Below, piece after piece: positions 1 to 7,210 of a stretch of DNA of 44,871 bases. Position numbers and translations under genes: made by a program. This DNA comes from Treponema sp. UBA6367. Its GTDB lineage: Bacteria > Spirochaetota > Spirochaetia > Treponematales > Treponemataceae. Position 1 is the stretch's first letter. Every line of letters begins with the position of its first letter. The notes beneath the pieces were generated by a model. It ran no database searches. It was not told where the DNA came from and saw only the letters and a program-made list of their open reading frames with translations. The stretch is taken from contig DJRF01000013.1 in assembly GCA_002437725.1 (NCBI GenBank), forward strand, positions 185,829 through 230,699, in the 5' to 3' direction.

Positions 1-128
1 AACAACTAAGGTTGCGTAGCAACCCAAACCAATGCAAACGAAGTGCGAGCACAACCATCGGTAACAAATTGTAACTTCGTTGAGAGCGTTTTTTTTCACA
101 ATTTATAAAAAACTCGAAGTTCGGGCTA
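1..128 (+). repeat. MITE-like element, copy A (right part, cut by window edge)
   Basis: This matches the right two thirds of the full copies at 2970-3174 and 20814-21018: the GTTGCGTAGCAAC hairpin, then the right inverted-repeat arm with AAAAAACTCGA, ending in TTCGGGC followed by TA at 127-128. The left arm lies outside the window. The end sits 23 bp upstream of the first gene. Confidence 0.85.
80..109 (+). promoter_or_regulatory. Promoter-like sequence in MITE right arm
   Basis: TTGAGA at 80-85, an 18-bp spacer and TATAAA at 104-109 point outward to the gene at 152. The same pair with a 17-bp spacer is present in the copy at 20814-21018. Activity is an inference from the hexamers only. Confidence 0.4.
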
Positions 129-151
129 AATAATAAACAAAGGATTTTTAA

Positions 152-961
152 ATGAAATATTTTTATTGGACACTGGCATTTGTTTTTAATGCATATTTTG
201 TTGCTCTTCAAATAGCAAGTCCTGGAACTTTTCTTGGAACAATATTTAGTTTCAGTTTTGTTTGGTTCTTGCTTTCCGTTGCATTTATTTTTTTAGGATT
301 TGCAAGCTCAAAAGGACTTTTAAAACGGCTAAAAAGAAATCAAAAAATTGTTTTTGCAACAGTTTTAGCTTTTTTTTGCGCAGTAGCCCTAGGCAATTTT
401 ATTGCAATTGCAAATCCTCGTTTAGCAAGCGGCAGTGAAAAAGTAAAATACGTTATTGTCTTGGGCGGAGGAATAACAAAAGACGCTGAACTTACAGATT
501 CAATAAAAGAAAGAATTTCTGTTGCGGCAGATTATATTAAAAATCAGCCAGATGCGATTGCTGTGGTAACTGGAGGAAAAGGACCTTTTTCTCCGTGTCC
601 TGAAAGCGATATTTTAAAACCCGCATTAGTCGCGCAAGGAATTCCTGAAGATTTTGTTCTTGCAGAAAATAAAGCAAAGGATACGATTCAAAACTTTTTG
701 TATTCTGCGCAAATTTTAGCCCAGCATGAAGGCGTTTCTGTTAGTCAGATATTAAATTCGCCAGTTGCGGTAGTTACAAATGATTTTCACCTTGCGCGGG
801 CAGAAAGGCTTGCAAAACGAATGGGATTTTTAGATGTTTATGGCGTTGCCGCAAAGACTCCGGCTTTGTTTAGACTTAATACTTATTGCCGCGAAATATG
901 CTGCTACGTAAAACTTAATCTTAGAATTCTTTTTACAGGAAAGCCAAAAAAAATTGCGTAA
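152..961 (+). CDS. YdcF/SanA-like DUF218 membrane protein
   Basis: A 269-aa protein with two N-terminal membrane segments (about residues 5-45 and 65-90), followed by a DUF218 domain. The domain begins at the YVIVLGGG strand near residue 101 and continues through VVTGGKG (about 138-144) and a late VVTNDFHLARA segment (about 209-219), the conserved pattern of the ElyC/SanA/YdcF family. Members are envelope-associated and some affect peptidoglycan precursor supply or barrier function, but their chemistry is unsettled. The domain probably faces the periplasm, as in SanA/ElyC. The start is supported by AAAGGA 8 nt upstream. A promoter-like sequence in the MITE just upstream could drive it. Family assignment is firm; the role is not. 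Confidence 0.85.
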   Translation: MKYFYWTLAFVFNAYFVALQIASPGTFLGTIFSFSFVWFLLSVAFIFLGFASSKGLLKRLKRNQKIVFATVLAFFCAVALGNFIAIANPRLASGSEKVKYVIVLGGGITKDAELTDSIKERISVAADYIKNQPDAIAVVTGGKGPFSPCPESDILKPALVAQGIPEDFVLAENKAKDTIQNFLYSAQILAQHEGVSVSQILNSPVAVVTNDFHLARAERLAKRMGFLDVYGVAAKTPALFRLNTYCREICCYVKLNLRILFTGKPKKIA

Positions 962-982
962 GGAGGAGCTATGCTATCTTAT

Positions 983-1068
983 TAGGCCAAACTTCGAGTT
1001 CAACATTTTGCACAATGCGTTCAATATAAGCGTGTAATCTTATTCGAATTATTGAAGATAACGCAGTT
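983..1068 (+). repeat. Decayed MITE left arm, copy H
   Basis: The sequence TAGGCCAAACTTCGAG at 983-998 matches the left end of the MITE family (TAGCCCGAACTTCGAG in the copy at 20814). After it, ATAAGCG, CGAATT and TTGAAGAT occur in the same order as in full copies but with indels. No right end is recognisable, so this is a relic. Confidence 0.5.
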
Positions 1069-1086
1069 TTAAAGTAAAATTAATGC

Positions 1087-2130
1087 ATGGGAATATCTGT
1101 TTTTGGCGAATTATTGATTTTATTTTTAATAGTGCTGAATTGTGTTCGAATTTTTTTTCTTCTATATGGAAAAGTTGATAACCTTACAATTTTAGCTCCA
1201 ATAAGTTTGTGCCTATGTCTTTTGCAAATATTCGCTTGGGGATTAGATGTTTTTTCTGCTGTTTTATTTGTAATTTCATTATTCGACGTCATTATAAATT
1301 TTAGAGCTTTGCTTAGATTTGCCTCTGGACTTTATATCGATTATTATAGCACTGCTTTTAAACTTGGCGCGATATTCGTTTTGCTCCTGTCGATTATAGA
1401 AATTGTTTTTATCTTTATTTTTATGCCAGTTAGAATATTGCCTTCTTCTTTTAAATCAAAAGAGCAGAAGGTTCGTGTCGCAGGAAGTTTGGTTAAAGGA
1501 ATTGAGCGTGCAAGATATTTTGAAAAATCTTGTGGAGAAATAAACATTTTTGAACCAGAAAGCAAAGAAATTGCAAAACCTGAAAAAATAATTTTAATTT
1601 CCGACAAAAGAGCAGATACTTTTAATTACGAGCCATATATTTTAAATCTTACGCAAAAGGGATATACAGTTTATTCTGCAGATTTTTATTCTAAAGACTT
1701 AAAATGGCTTCATTCTGCTGGAGACTTACGCTTTTTAAGAAAAACTTTTTTTATCTGCAAAAGTCTTTTTGAAAAAGAACATTTTGAATCCGAAAAAGAA
1801 TTTTTCACTTATAATTCAGGAATAGAATGTAATGCTGTTTTTAATTTTGTTTGCAACGAAAACAAATCAACTCAAGATTCAATTTTTATAGTCAGCGACT
1901 GGATGTCAGAAATTGCTGTTCAAGATTTTTACAAATTAAATTCAAAAAAAGTTGCAGGAATTATAAATCTCTGTGATTTTTCAGAATATAAAACACAAGG
2001 CTATGGGTTTATAGAACAAACAAATCCTTTATTGGCATTTTATTTAGGCATAAAAAGGGATTCAAAGTTTAGCGCTGCAACTTTTATTGCCAACGAAACA
2101 GCAAGAATTATTGAAGATAAAACAAGGTAA
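1087..2130 (+). CDS. Unknown polytopic membrane protein with soluble C-terminal domain
   Basis: A 347-aa protein that I do not recognise. Residues 1-120 contain about four hydrophobic segments, followed by a soluble region of about 220 residues beginning near residue 145. That region has alternating strands and helices: EKIILISDKRAD, then YEPYILNLTQKGYTVYSADF, then SIFIVSDWMSE. The order resembles an alpha/beta-hydrolase-like fold (strand, loop, strand after a G-Y/V-V motif), but no GxSxG nucleophile elbow is visible, so no enzymatic function is claimed. There is no clear Shine-Dalgarno sequence before ATG 1087. A perfect AAGGAGG with an ATG lies at 961-973, but it reads into a stop at 983 and is out of frame with this gene. 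Confidence 0.7.
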   Translation: MGISVFGELLILFLIVLNCVRIFFLLYGKVDNLTILAPISLCLCLLQIFAWGLDVFSAVLFVISLFDVIINFRALLRFASGLYIDYYSTAFKLGAIFVLLLSIIEIVFIFIFMPVRILPSSFKSKEQKVRVAGSLVKGIERARYFEKSCGEINIFEPESKEIAKPEKIILISDKRADTFNYEPYILNLTQKGYTVYSADFYSKDLKWLHSAGDLRFLRKTFFICKSLFEKEHFESEKEFFTYNSGIECNAVFNFVCNENKSTQDSIFIVSDWMSEIAVQDFYKLNSKKVAGIINLCDFSEYKTQGYGFIEQTNPLLAFYLGIKRDSKFSAATFIANETARIIEDKTR

Positions 2131-2164
2131 GATAAAAACAGCCGGAATGTTGTCAGTTTTTATC
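2131..2164 (+). terminator. Terminator-like hairpin (repeated type)
   Basis: The arms GATAAAAAC (2131-2139) and GTTTTTATC (2156-2164) form a perfect 9-bp stem around a CCGGAA-containing loop. It starts directly after the stop of the upstream gene. A near-identical hairpin with the same loop start lies at 4485-4518 before luxS. It could be a terminator or an attenuator. Confidence 0.5.
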
Positions 2165-2186
2165 TTTCTTATCATCGGGAGTAATT

Positions 2187-2954
2187 ATGACATTAAACGA
2201 ACTAGATATTTATTTTAGAGAGTTTTTGAAAATTGAAGAATATTCGGCCGATCCATCAAAAAATGGAATTCAAATACAAAATAGTCAGCCGAATTCAAAG
2301 CAGATTAAAAAAATAGCGTTTGCAGTCGATGCTTGCGAACAGTCGGCCTTAGAAGCTGCAAGTGCAGGTGCGGACCTTCTATTTGTGCATCACGGACTTT
2401 TTTGGGGCGGTTGCGATCCTATAGTCGGTCATACGTATAAAAGATATTCTGCGTTTTTGAACAATGACCTTGCGCTGTATGCGTGCCATATTCCTTTAGA
2501 TGCGAATAATCCTTATGGAAACAATTACGGTTTGGCTAAAAGACTTGACTTAAAAGATATTCAAAGTTTTGGTACTTGGAAAGGCATGGCCACAGGTGTA
2601 AAGGGGCGGCTAAAAGAAATTCTTTCTATACAGGAATTAGAAAAAAAAGTCCTTTTGCCAGGCGAAAAACCAAATATTGTTCTTCCTTTTGGAAAAAAAC
2701 AAATAGAAACCGTTGGAATAATTTCTGGTGGAGGAGGAGAAGATTATATTCAAGCAGTTGAAGCTGGTCTTGATGCTTTTATAACAGGAGAAGTAGAACA
2801 TCAACTTTTTCATTATATAAAAGAAAATGAAATAAATGTTATTGCTGCTGGGCATTATCAAACAGAAACAGTAGGAATAAATTTAGTTAGGCAAAAAGTA
2901 GAAAAAGAACTTGGATTGGAAACAGTTTTTATTGATATTCCAACCGGACTTTAA
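2187..2954 (+). CDS. Nif3-like dinuclear metal centre protein (DUF34/YbgI family)
   Basis: A 255-aa protein of normal length for the short Nif3/YbgI form. Metal-ligand motifs are visible: VHHGLFWGG (about 67-75), YACHIPLDAN (about 97-106) and, near the C-terminus, AAGHYQTE (about 220-227), which together build the two-metal site of this hexameric family. GTP cyclohydrolase I type 2 is the common automatic name, but cellular substrates are poorly defined; some members have been linked to damage control of metabolites. Start ATG 2187 follows GGGAG. A hairpin separates it from the upstream gene, and a MITE begins 15 bp after its stop. Family confidence is high. Confidence 0.92.
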   Translation: MTLNELDIYFREFLKIEEYSADPSKNGIQIQNSQPNSKQIKKIAFAVDACEQSALEAASAGADLLFVHHGLFWGGCDPIVGHTYKRYSAFLNNDLALYACHIPLDANNPYGNNYGLAKRLDLKDIQSFGTWKGMATGVKGRLKEILSIQELEKKVLLPGEKPNIVLPFGKKQIETVGIISGGGGEDYIQAVEAGLDAFITGEVEHQLFHYIKENEINVIAAGHYQTETVGINLVRQKVEKELGLETVFIDIPTGL

Positions 2955-2969
2955 TAAATTTTATTTAAA

Positions 2970-3174
2970 TAGTCCAAATGTCGAGTTTTTAGGAAAATGA
3001 ATAAAAGCGTAAGCGAATTTACAATTTGTGAAGATTTTGTGCGATAAGAACAGTAAAGGTTGCACAGCAACCCAAACCAATTCAAACGAAGTGCGAGTAC
3101 AATCATCTGCAGCAAATTGTAAAGTCGCTGAAAGCATTTTTCGAACTGTATAAAAAAAATCGATATTCGGGCTA
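2970..3174 (+). repeat. MITE-like element, full copy B
   Basis: This 205-bp copy begins TAGTCCAAATGTCGAG and ends ATTCGGGCTA, with TA at both borders (2970-2971 and 3173-3174). Terminal arms of about 60 bp are imperfect inverted repeats; the centre carries the GTTGCACAGCAAC hairpin. It fills the gap between nif3-like and lspA, ending 14 bp before the lspA start codon. Confidence 0.9.
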
Positions 3175-3188
3175 AATAGGAAAATTTT

Positions 3189-3707
3189 ATGAAATACGAC
3201 AAAAAATATTGGATTCCGTTTATTCTTTCAGGAATTGTAATCCTTGCAGACCAAATAACAAAAGCAATGATTGTAAATTCTATTCCATTAAACACGATAG
3301 GATATTCCTTTTTTAATGGTCTTTTAAGAATAGTTCATGTGGCAAATACAGGCGTGGCATTTAGCATAGGTTATTCGTGGCCTTTAGTTATTCGTCGTCT
3401 TTGTTTTGGAATTGTTCCTTTAATTGTTATGATTTTGGTGATAATTATTTATTTTAGAAATAAGACTTTTACAAATCTTCAGAGATGGGCAATTTGCGGA
3501 ATTATTGGCGGCGGAATTGGAAATATAATCGATCGTTTTTTTAGAGCAGAAGGCGTAGTTGATTTTATAGATGTAAAGTTTTTTGGAATTTTTGGCATGG
3601 AACGTTGGCCTACTTTTAACGTTGCAGATGCGGCTGTAGTTGTTTGCGGAATTATGCTTTTAATTTCTTTTATTGTGGTAACTTTGCGAGAAAAGAAAAC
3701 TTCGTAA
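3189..3707 (+). CDS. lspA: Lipoprotein signal peptidase (signal peptidase II)
   Basis: A 172-aa inner-membrane aspartic peptidase that cleaves the signal peptide of diacylglyceryl-modified prolipoproteins. The family motifs are present: the N-terminal DQITKA helix (about 21-26), VANTGVAFS (about 51-59), GNIIDRF (about 113-119, first catalytic Asp) and FNVADAAV (about 143-150, second catalytic Asp), with four hydrophobic segments. The start has AGGA about 9 nt upstream, immediately beyond the end of the MITE, so its leader is almost entirely repeat-derived. Lipoproteins in the window such as the iron-binding protein at 10784 are expected substrates. Confidence 0.97.
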   Translation: MKYDKKYWIPFILSGIVILADQITKAMIVNSIPLNTIGYSFFNGLLRIVHVANTGVAFSIGYSWPLVIRRLCFGIVPLIVMILVIIIYFRNKTFTNLQRWAICGIIGGGIGNIIDRFFRAEGVVDFIDVKFFGIFGMERWPTFNVADAAVVVCGIMLLISFIVVTLREKKTS

Positions 3708-3743
3708 TTTTTAAAATAGCAATTTTAAAGGATTTGTAATTAT

Positions 3744-4469
3744 ATGGCAAAAATTGGAATTATTGGTGCAATGGAAGAAGAGGTTTCTATTCTAATAGAA
3801 AAAATGAAAGCTTCTGGAACGGTCGAAGATTTTTATGCTGGTGAATTAGTTTTTTATAAAGGTATTATAAACAGCACAGAAGTTATTGTTGTAAAAAGCG
3901 GAATAGGAAAAGTAAATGCAGCGCTTTGTGCGCAAAGGTTAATTCTTCAGTTTGGAGCGACCCACATTATAAACACAGGAATTGCAGGTGCTTTGGGCGG
4001 TAATTTGAAAATTTTTGATATGGTTGTTTCAACAGATGCAGTTTATCATGATATGGATGCAGTTTTATTTGGATATAAACCTACTCAAATTCCTGGAATG
4101 AAAGTAAGTGAGTTTAAAGCAGACGAAAATCTTATACAAATGGCAAAACTTGCTTTTGAAAAAACAAATTCTGTTGATGGTAGAAAAATTCTTGCAGGAA
4201 GAGTTGCCACTGGCGACCAGTTTATTGCAGACAAAGAAAAAAAAGAGCATATAAAAAAAATCTGTTCGCCACTTTGTGTGGAAATGGAAGGCGCCGCTGT
4301 TGCTCATGCGTGTTTTTTAAATAAGATACCGTATATAATTTTGCGGTGTATTTCTGATATGGCAGATGAAAGCGTTGAAACAACCTATTCCTTTAATGAA
4401 GCTGTTGCGGCGCAAGAAAGTGCTAAAGTTGTATTGCAAATACTTAGTGAGTTTAGCACATGTTTATAA
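3744..4469 (+). CDS. mtnN: 5'-methylthioadenosine/S-adenosylhomocysteine nucleosidase (Pfs)
   Basis: A 241-aa cytosolic enzyme that removes adenine from S-adenosylhomocysteine (giving S-ribosylhomocysteine) and from methylthioadenosine. Diagnostic motifs: GIIGAMEEEV at the N-terminus with the catalytic Glu, NTGIAGALG (about 76-84), and CVEMEGAAVAHAC (about 178-190) with the ribose-binding Met-Glu. The later RCISDMADE (about 201-209) carries the catalytic Asp. It sits directly upstream of luxS, which uses its product, so the two genes form the two-step SAH recycling route. A short hairpin lies between them. Length and motifs are normal. Confidence 0.97.
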   Translation: MAKIGIIGAMEEEVSILIEKMKASGTVEDFYAGELVFYKGIINSTEVIVVKSGIGKVNAALCAQRLILQFGATHIINTGIAGALGGNLKIFDMVVSTDAVYHDMDAVLFGYKPTQIPGMKVSEFKADENLIQMAKLAFEKTNSVDGRKILAGRVATGDQFIADKEKKEHIKKICSPLCVEMEGAAVAHACFLNKIPYIILRCISDMADESVETTYSFNEAVAAQESAKVVLQILSEFSTCL

Positions 4470-4484
4470 ACTAAAGGACTGTAA

Positions 4485-4518
4485 GATAAAAACAGCCGGA
4501 AATGACGTCTGTTTTTAT
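4485..4518 (+). terminator. Hairpin between mtnN and luxS (repeated type)
   Basis: The arms ATAAAAACAG (4486-4495) and CTGTTTTTAT (4509-4518) form a 10-bp stem with loop CCGGAAATGACGT. Its 3' arm abuts the luxS ribosome-binding site GGAGG at 4520. It shares sequence with the hairpin at 2131-2164. It may be a partial terminator or may mask translation initiation. Confidence 0.45.
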
Positions 4519-4528
4519 AGGAGGAATT

Positions 4529-5008
4529 ATGGAACATTCACAAGGAAATTACAAAGTAGACAGTTTTAATCTCGACCATACAAAGGTAAAGGCTCCTTTT
4601 GTTAGACTTGCTTCTAAAAAAACTGGAAAAAAAGGCGATGTTGTTTCAAAGTTTGATATTCGTTTTACTCAGCCGAATAAAGAATTTATGACAACTGGAG
4701 CAATTCACACTTTGGAACATTTGGTCGCAGAATATATTCGCGATGAAATTGATGGAGTAATAGATTTTTCTCCTATGGGCTGCAGAACTGGATTTTATTT
4801 TACAGTTTTTGGAGATGTTGATGAAGATTTTATTGCAGAACATCTTTTGAACGTGCTAAAAAAGGTAGCAGTTTGGGACAAGCCTATTCCTGCAGCTACA
4901 GAAAAAGAATGTGGAAACTATAAAGACCATGACCTTGAAGGAGCAAAAAAGTATGCTGCTTTGTGGGTACAGGGAATAGAATCTGAAGGTTGGAATTGTT
5001 ATAAATAA
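4529..5008 (+). CDS. luxS: S-ribosylhomocysteine lyase LuxS
   Basis: A 159-aa metalloenzyme that splits S-ribosylhomocysteine into homocysteine and DPD, the precursor of autoinducer-2. The metal-binding HTLEH motif (about 55-59), MGCRTGFY (about 82-89, catalytic Cys) and ECGNYKDHDLEGAK near the C-terminus are all intact. I place the start at 4529 because AGGAGG lies 5-6 nt upstream and the family begins with a short leader before SFNLDHTKVKAP. An in-frame ATG at 4502 would put the start inside the hairpin and has no ribosome-binding site. It forms an operon-like pair with mtnN. Confidence 0.97.
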   Translation: MEHSQGNYKVDSFNLDHTKVKAPFVRLASKKTGKKGDVVSKFDIRFTQPNKEFMTTGAIHTLEHLVAEYIRDEIDGVIDFSPMGCRTGFYFTVFGDVDEDFIAEHLLNVLKKVAVWDKPIPAATEKECGNYKDHDLEGAKKYAALWVQGIESEGWNCYK

Positions 5009-5043
5009 AAAGGCAGGAAAAACTGCAAATGGGAGATATTTAG

Positions 5044-6558
5044 GTGAATATTTTAAGCAAGTTTAAAGAAACTGCTGTTTCTGTAATTCCTATAATGCTT
5101 ATAGTTTTGTTACTGGGTTTTACAGTTGTTCCGTTAGACAAACTTTTACTGGTTCGTTTTGTTATTGGTGGAATTTTATTGATTTTAGGGCTTACCATTT
5201 TCCTTTTAGGTGTGGATTTAGGAATTCATCCTATGGGTGAACGCTGCGGAGCGGAACTTACAAAAAAACGAAGTCTTTCTCTTTTAATGATTTCTGCCTT
5301 TTTAATAGGATTTTTAGTAACAGTCGCAGAACCTGATATTCAAGTTTTTGGAGACCAGGTAAAAGGCGTTTTTTCATACCTTCATAAAAACGCTTTTGTT
5401 TTTATAATAGGTGCAGGCGTAGGTCTTTTTCTTATGCTGGGGCTTCTTCGCTCCGTTATACATTTTTCGCTTAAAATAACACTGCTTGTTTCGTATATCA
5501 TTGTTTTTGGAGTGTCCATTTTTGCGTCAACTGAATTTATAGGAATTGCGTTTGATTCTGGAGGAGCAACAACCGGTCCTATGACAGTTCCTTTTATTCT
5601 TGCTCTTGGATTGGGAGTTTCGTCTGTCCGTTCAGGTGATAAAGACAGCTTTGGTTTAACGGGCGTTACCTCTGTAGGTCCTGTTCTTGCAGTCTTAATT
5701 TATTCTCTGTTTTTAAAATATTCTGGCGCGATGACAAATGCTGTTCAAGTCGCAGAAGCAGCTGAAGTTGCACAAAATTCAATCAGTGGTGGAATTCTTG
5801 CGCAGATTTTTGAACCTTTTGGCATGAAGACTTTGAGCACTTTAAAAGAAGCAACACTTTCAATTTTGCCGATTCTATTTTTGTTTGTTGTTTTTCAATT
5901 ATTTCTTTTTAAGATGTCTGCACGCCAGATTGTCAGAATGTTAATTGGTTTTGTTTACAGTTTTGTGGGTCTTTCAATATTTTTGGTTGGCGTTAATGGC
6001 GGCTTTATGCAGGCTGGTCAAGCTTTGGGCGAGCAACTTGGTTCTAAAGCTCTTGAGCTCGGCGGAATCTGGTTTGCCCTTTTAATTTTAGTAGGTCTTA
6101 TAATAGGCGCAATAATTGTTTGTGCCGAACCTGCCGTTTGGGTTCTTACAGAGCAAGTTGAATCAGTTTCCGGTGGTACTATTAAGCGAAAAGTCTTGCT
6201 ATTCTTTTTGGCGATGGGAGCTTCCGTTGCAATTGGGCTTGCGCTGTGGCGGGCGGTGTCCGGTTTTAATTTACGGTATATTCTTATTCCTGGATATATA
6301 ATTGCGCTTTCGCTAATGATATTTTGTCCTCACCTGTTTACAGGAATCGCATTTGACTCTGGTGGTGTTGCAACAGGTCCACTGACATCAACCTTTGTTC
6401 TTTCTTTTACATTGGGAGCAACTTCCGGAGGAACAGGAAATGCAGATCCTTTTGGAGTTATTGCGCTTGTAGCAATGATGCCTTTGATAACAATTCAAGT
6501 TTTGGGAATTATATTTAAAATTAAGCAAAGCAAGAAGCAAAAGTCGGAGGTAAAATAA
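5044..6558 (+). CDS. Duplicated DUF1538 membrane protein (putative transporter)
   Basis: A 504-aa polytopic protein made of two homologous halves (about 1-240 and 255-500). Each half has the glycine-rich core motif: FDSGGATTGPMTVPF in the first and FDSGGVATGPLTSTF in the second. Each also repeats a GVDLGIHPMGE or GVNGGFMQAGQ helix and an AEPDIQVF or AEPAVWVL segment. This inverted or tandem duplication is typical of transporters, but no substrate is established for DUF1538. The start is GTG 5044, preceded by GGGAG; no better ATG is in frame. It ends 1 bp before a tandem PII-like gene, suggesting a transporter-regulator pair in the manner of AmtB/GlnK or SbtA/SbtB (inference). Confidence 0.85.
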   Translation: MNILSKFKETAVSVIPIMLIVLLLGFTVVPLDKLLLVRFVIGGILLILGLTIFLLGVDLGIHPMGERCGAELTKKRSLSLLMISAFLIGFLVTVAEPDIQVFGDQVKGVFSYLHKNAFVFIIGAGVGLFLMLGLLRSVIHFSLKITLLVSYIIVFGVSIFASTEFIGIAFDSGGATTGPMTVPFILALGLGVSSVRSGDKDSFGLTGVTSVGPVLAVLIYSLFLKYSGAMTNAVQVAEAAEVAQNSISGGILAQIFEPFGMKTLSTLKEATLSILPILFLFVVFQLFLFKMSARQIVRMLIGFVYSFVGLSIFLVGVNGGFMQAGQALGEQLGSKALELGGIWFALLILVGLIIGAIIVCAEPAVWVLTEQVESVSGGTIKRKVLLFFLAMGASVAIGLALWRAVSGFNLRYILIPGYIIALSLMIFCPHLFTGIAFDSGGVATGPLTSTFVLSFTLGATSGGTGNADPFGVIALVAMMPLITIQVLGIIFKIKQSKKQKSEVK

Positions 6559-6559
6559 A

Positions 6560-7210
6560 ATGAAATTTAAACTTTTAATAAGCATTGTTCCACACAATTC
6601 TGGAGAATTGATAACATCGTCTGCAGTAGACGCAGGAGCTCATGGCGGAACGATTGTAATGGGGCGAGGAACGGCTTCTAATAGCATAATTCAGCTTTTG
6701 GGATTAGGAGATACTTCAAAAGATATTGTTTTTATTGTTGTAGAAGATTCAAAAGAAGACGCTGTGCGGCAATCTATAATAAATGCTACAGAAATAAAAA
6801 AAGCACATTTTGGAATTTTGTTTTCAGTTGATGTGTATAGTTTTGTAAAACAAGCAAACACTTTGCTTTCTGATGTAAAAGGAGAAAACGATATGAACAG
6901 TACTTGTAAAATGATAACGGCTATTGTAAATAAAGGTTATGCAGAAGACGCTATGGCTGCGGCGCGAAAAGCCGGAGCTCAGGGTGGAACAATTATTGCG
7001 GCGCGAGGAACAGCAAAAGAAGGCGATGCAAAATTTTTTGGAATGGAAATTGTACCCGAAAAAGATATGCTGATAATCCTTGTGGACAATGAAAAATCTG
7101 AAGAAGTTCTGGATTCTATAAAAAATCTTACTTGCCTTGCTAAACCTGGTAGCGGAATTGTATTTGAAAGTCCTGCGCAAAATTTTACCTTGCTTGGCAG
7201 TAAAAAATAA
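6560..7210 (+). CDS. Tandem PII-like regulatory protein
   Basis: A 216-aa protein with two PII/CutA-like ferredoxin-fold halves (about 1-95 and 112-210). Each half has a leading beta strand (LLISIVP and MITAIVN) and then a repeated loop motif, AGAHGGTIVMGRGTA (about 26-40) and AGAQGGTIIAARGTA (about 137-151). Canonical PII proteins are about 110 aa and trimeric, so a fused pair of domains is unusual and could give pseudo-symmetric assemblies. It starts with a good GGAGG 10 nt upstream, 1 bp after the DUF1538 gene, so the two are very likely co-translated. Expected role: sensing a nucleotide or metabolite and gating the adjacent transporter. No canonical uridylylation tyrosine is assigned. Confidence 0.8.
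   Translation: MKFKLLISIVPHNSGELITSSAVDAGAHGGTIVMGRGTASNSIIQLLGLGDTSKDIVFIVVEDSKEDAVRQSIINATEIKKAHFGILFSVDVYSFVKQANTLLSDVKGENDMNSTCKMITAIVNKGYAEDAMAAARKAGAQGGTIIAARGTAKEGDAKFFGMEIVPEKDMLIILVDNEKSEEVLDSIKNLTCLAKPGSGIVFESPAQNFTLLGSKK

Noticed and set aside
2951..3295. 114-codon minus-strand frame across MITE copy B and the start of lspA
   Set aside because: It is made of the repeat read in reverse; similar frames appear in other copies (for example 35985-36218) and have no ribosome-binding site or family match.
4502..4528. Upstream ATG for luxS
   Set aside because: It lies within the hairpin before luxS and has no ribosome-binding site; ATG 4529 has AGGAGG and the usual family N-terminus.
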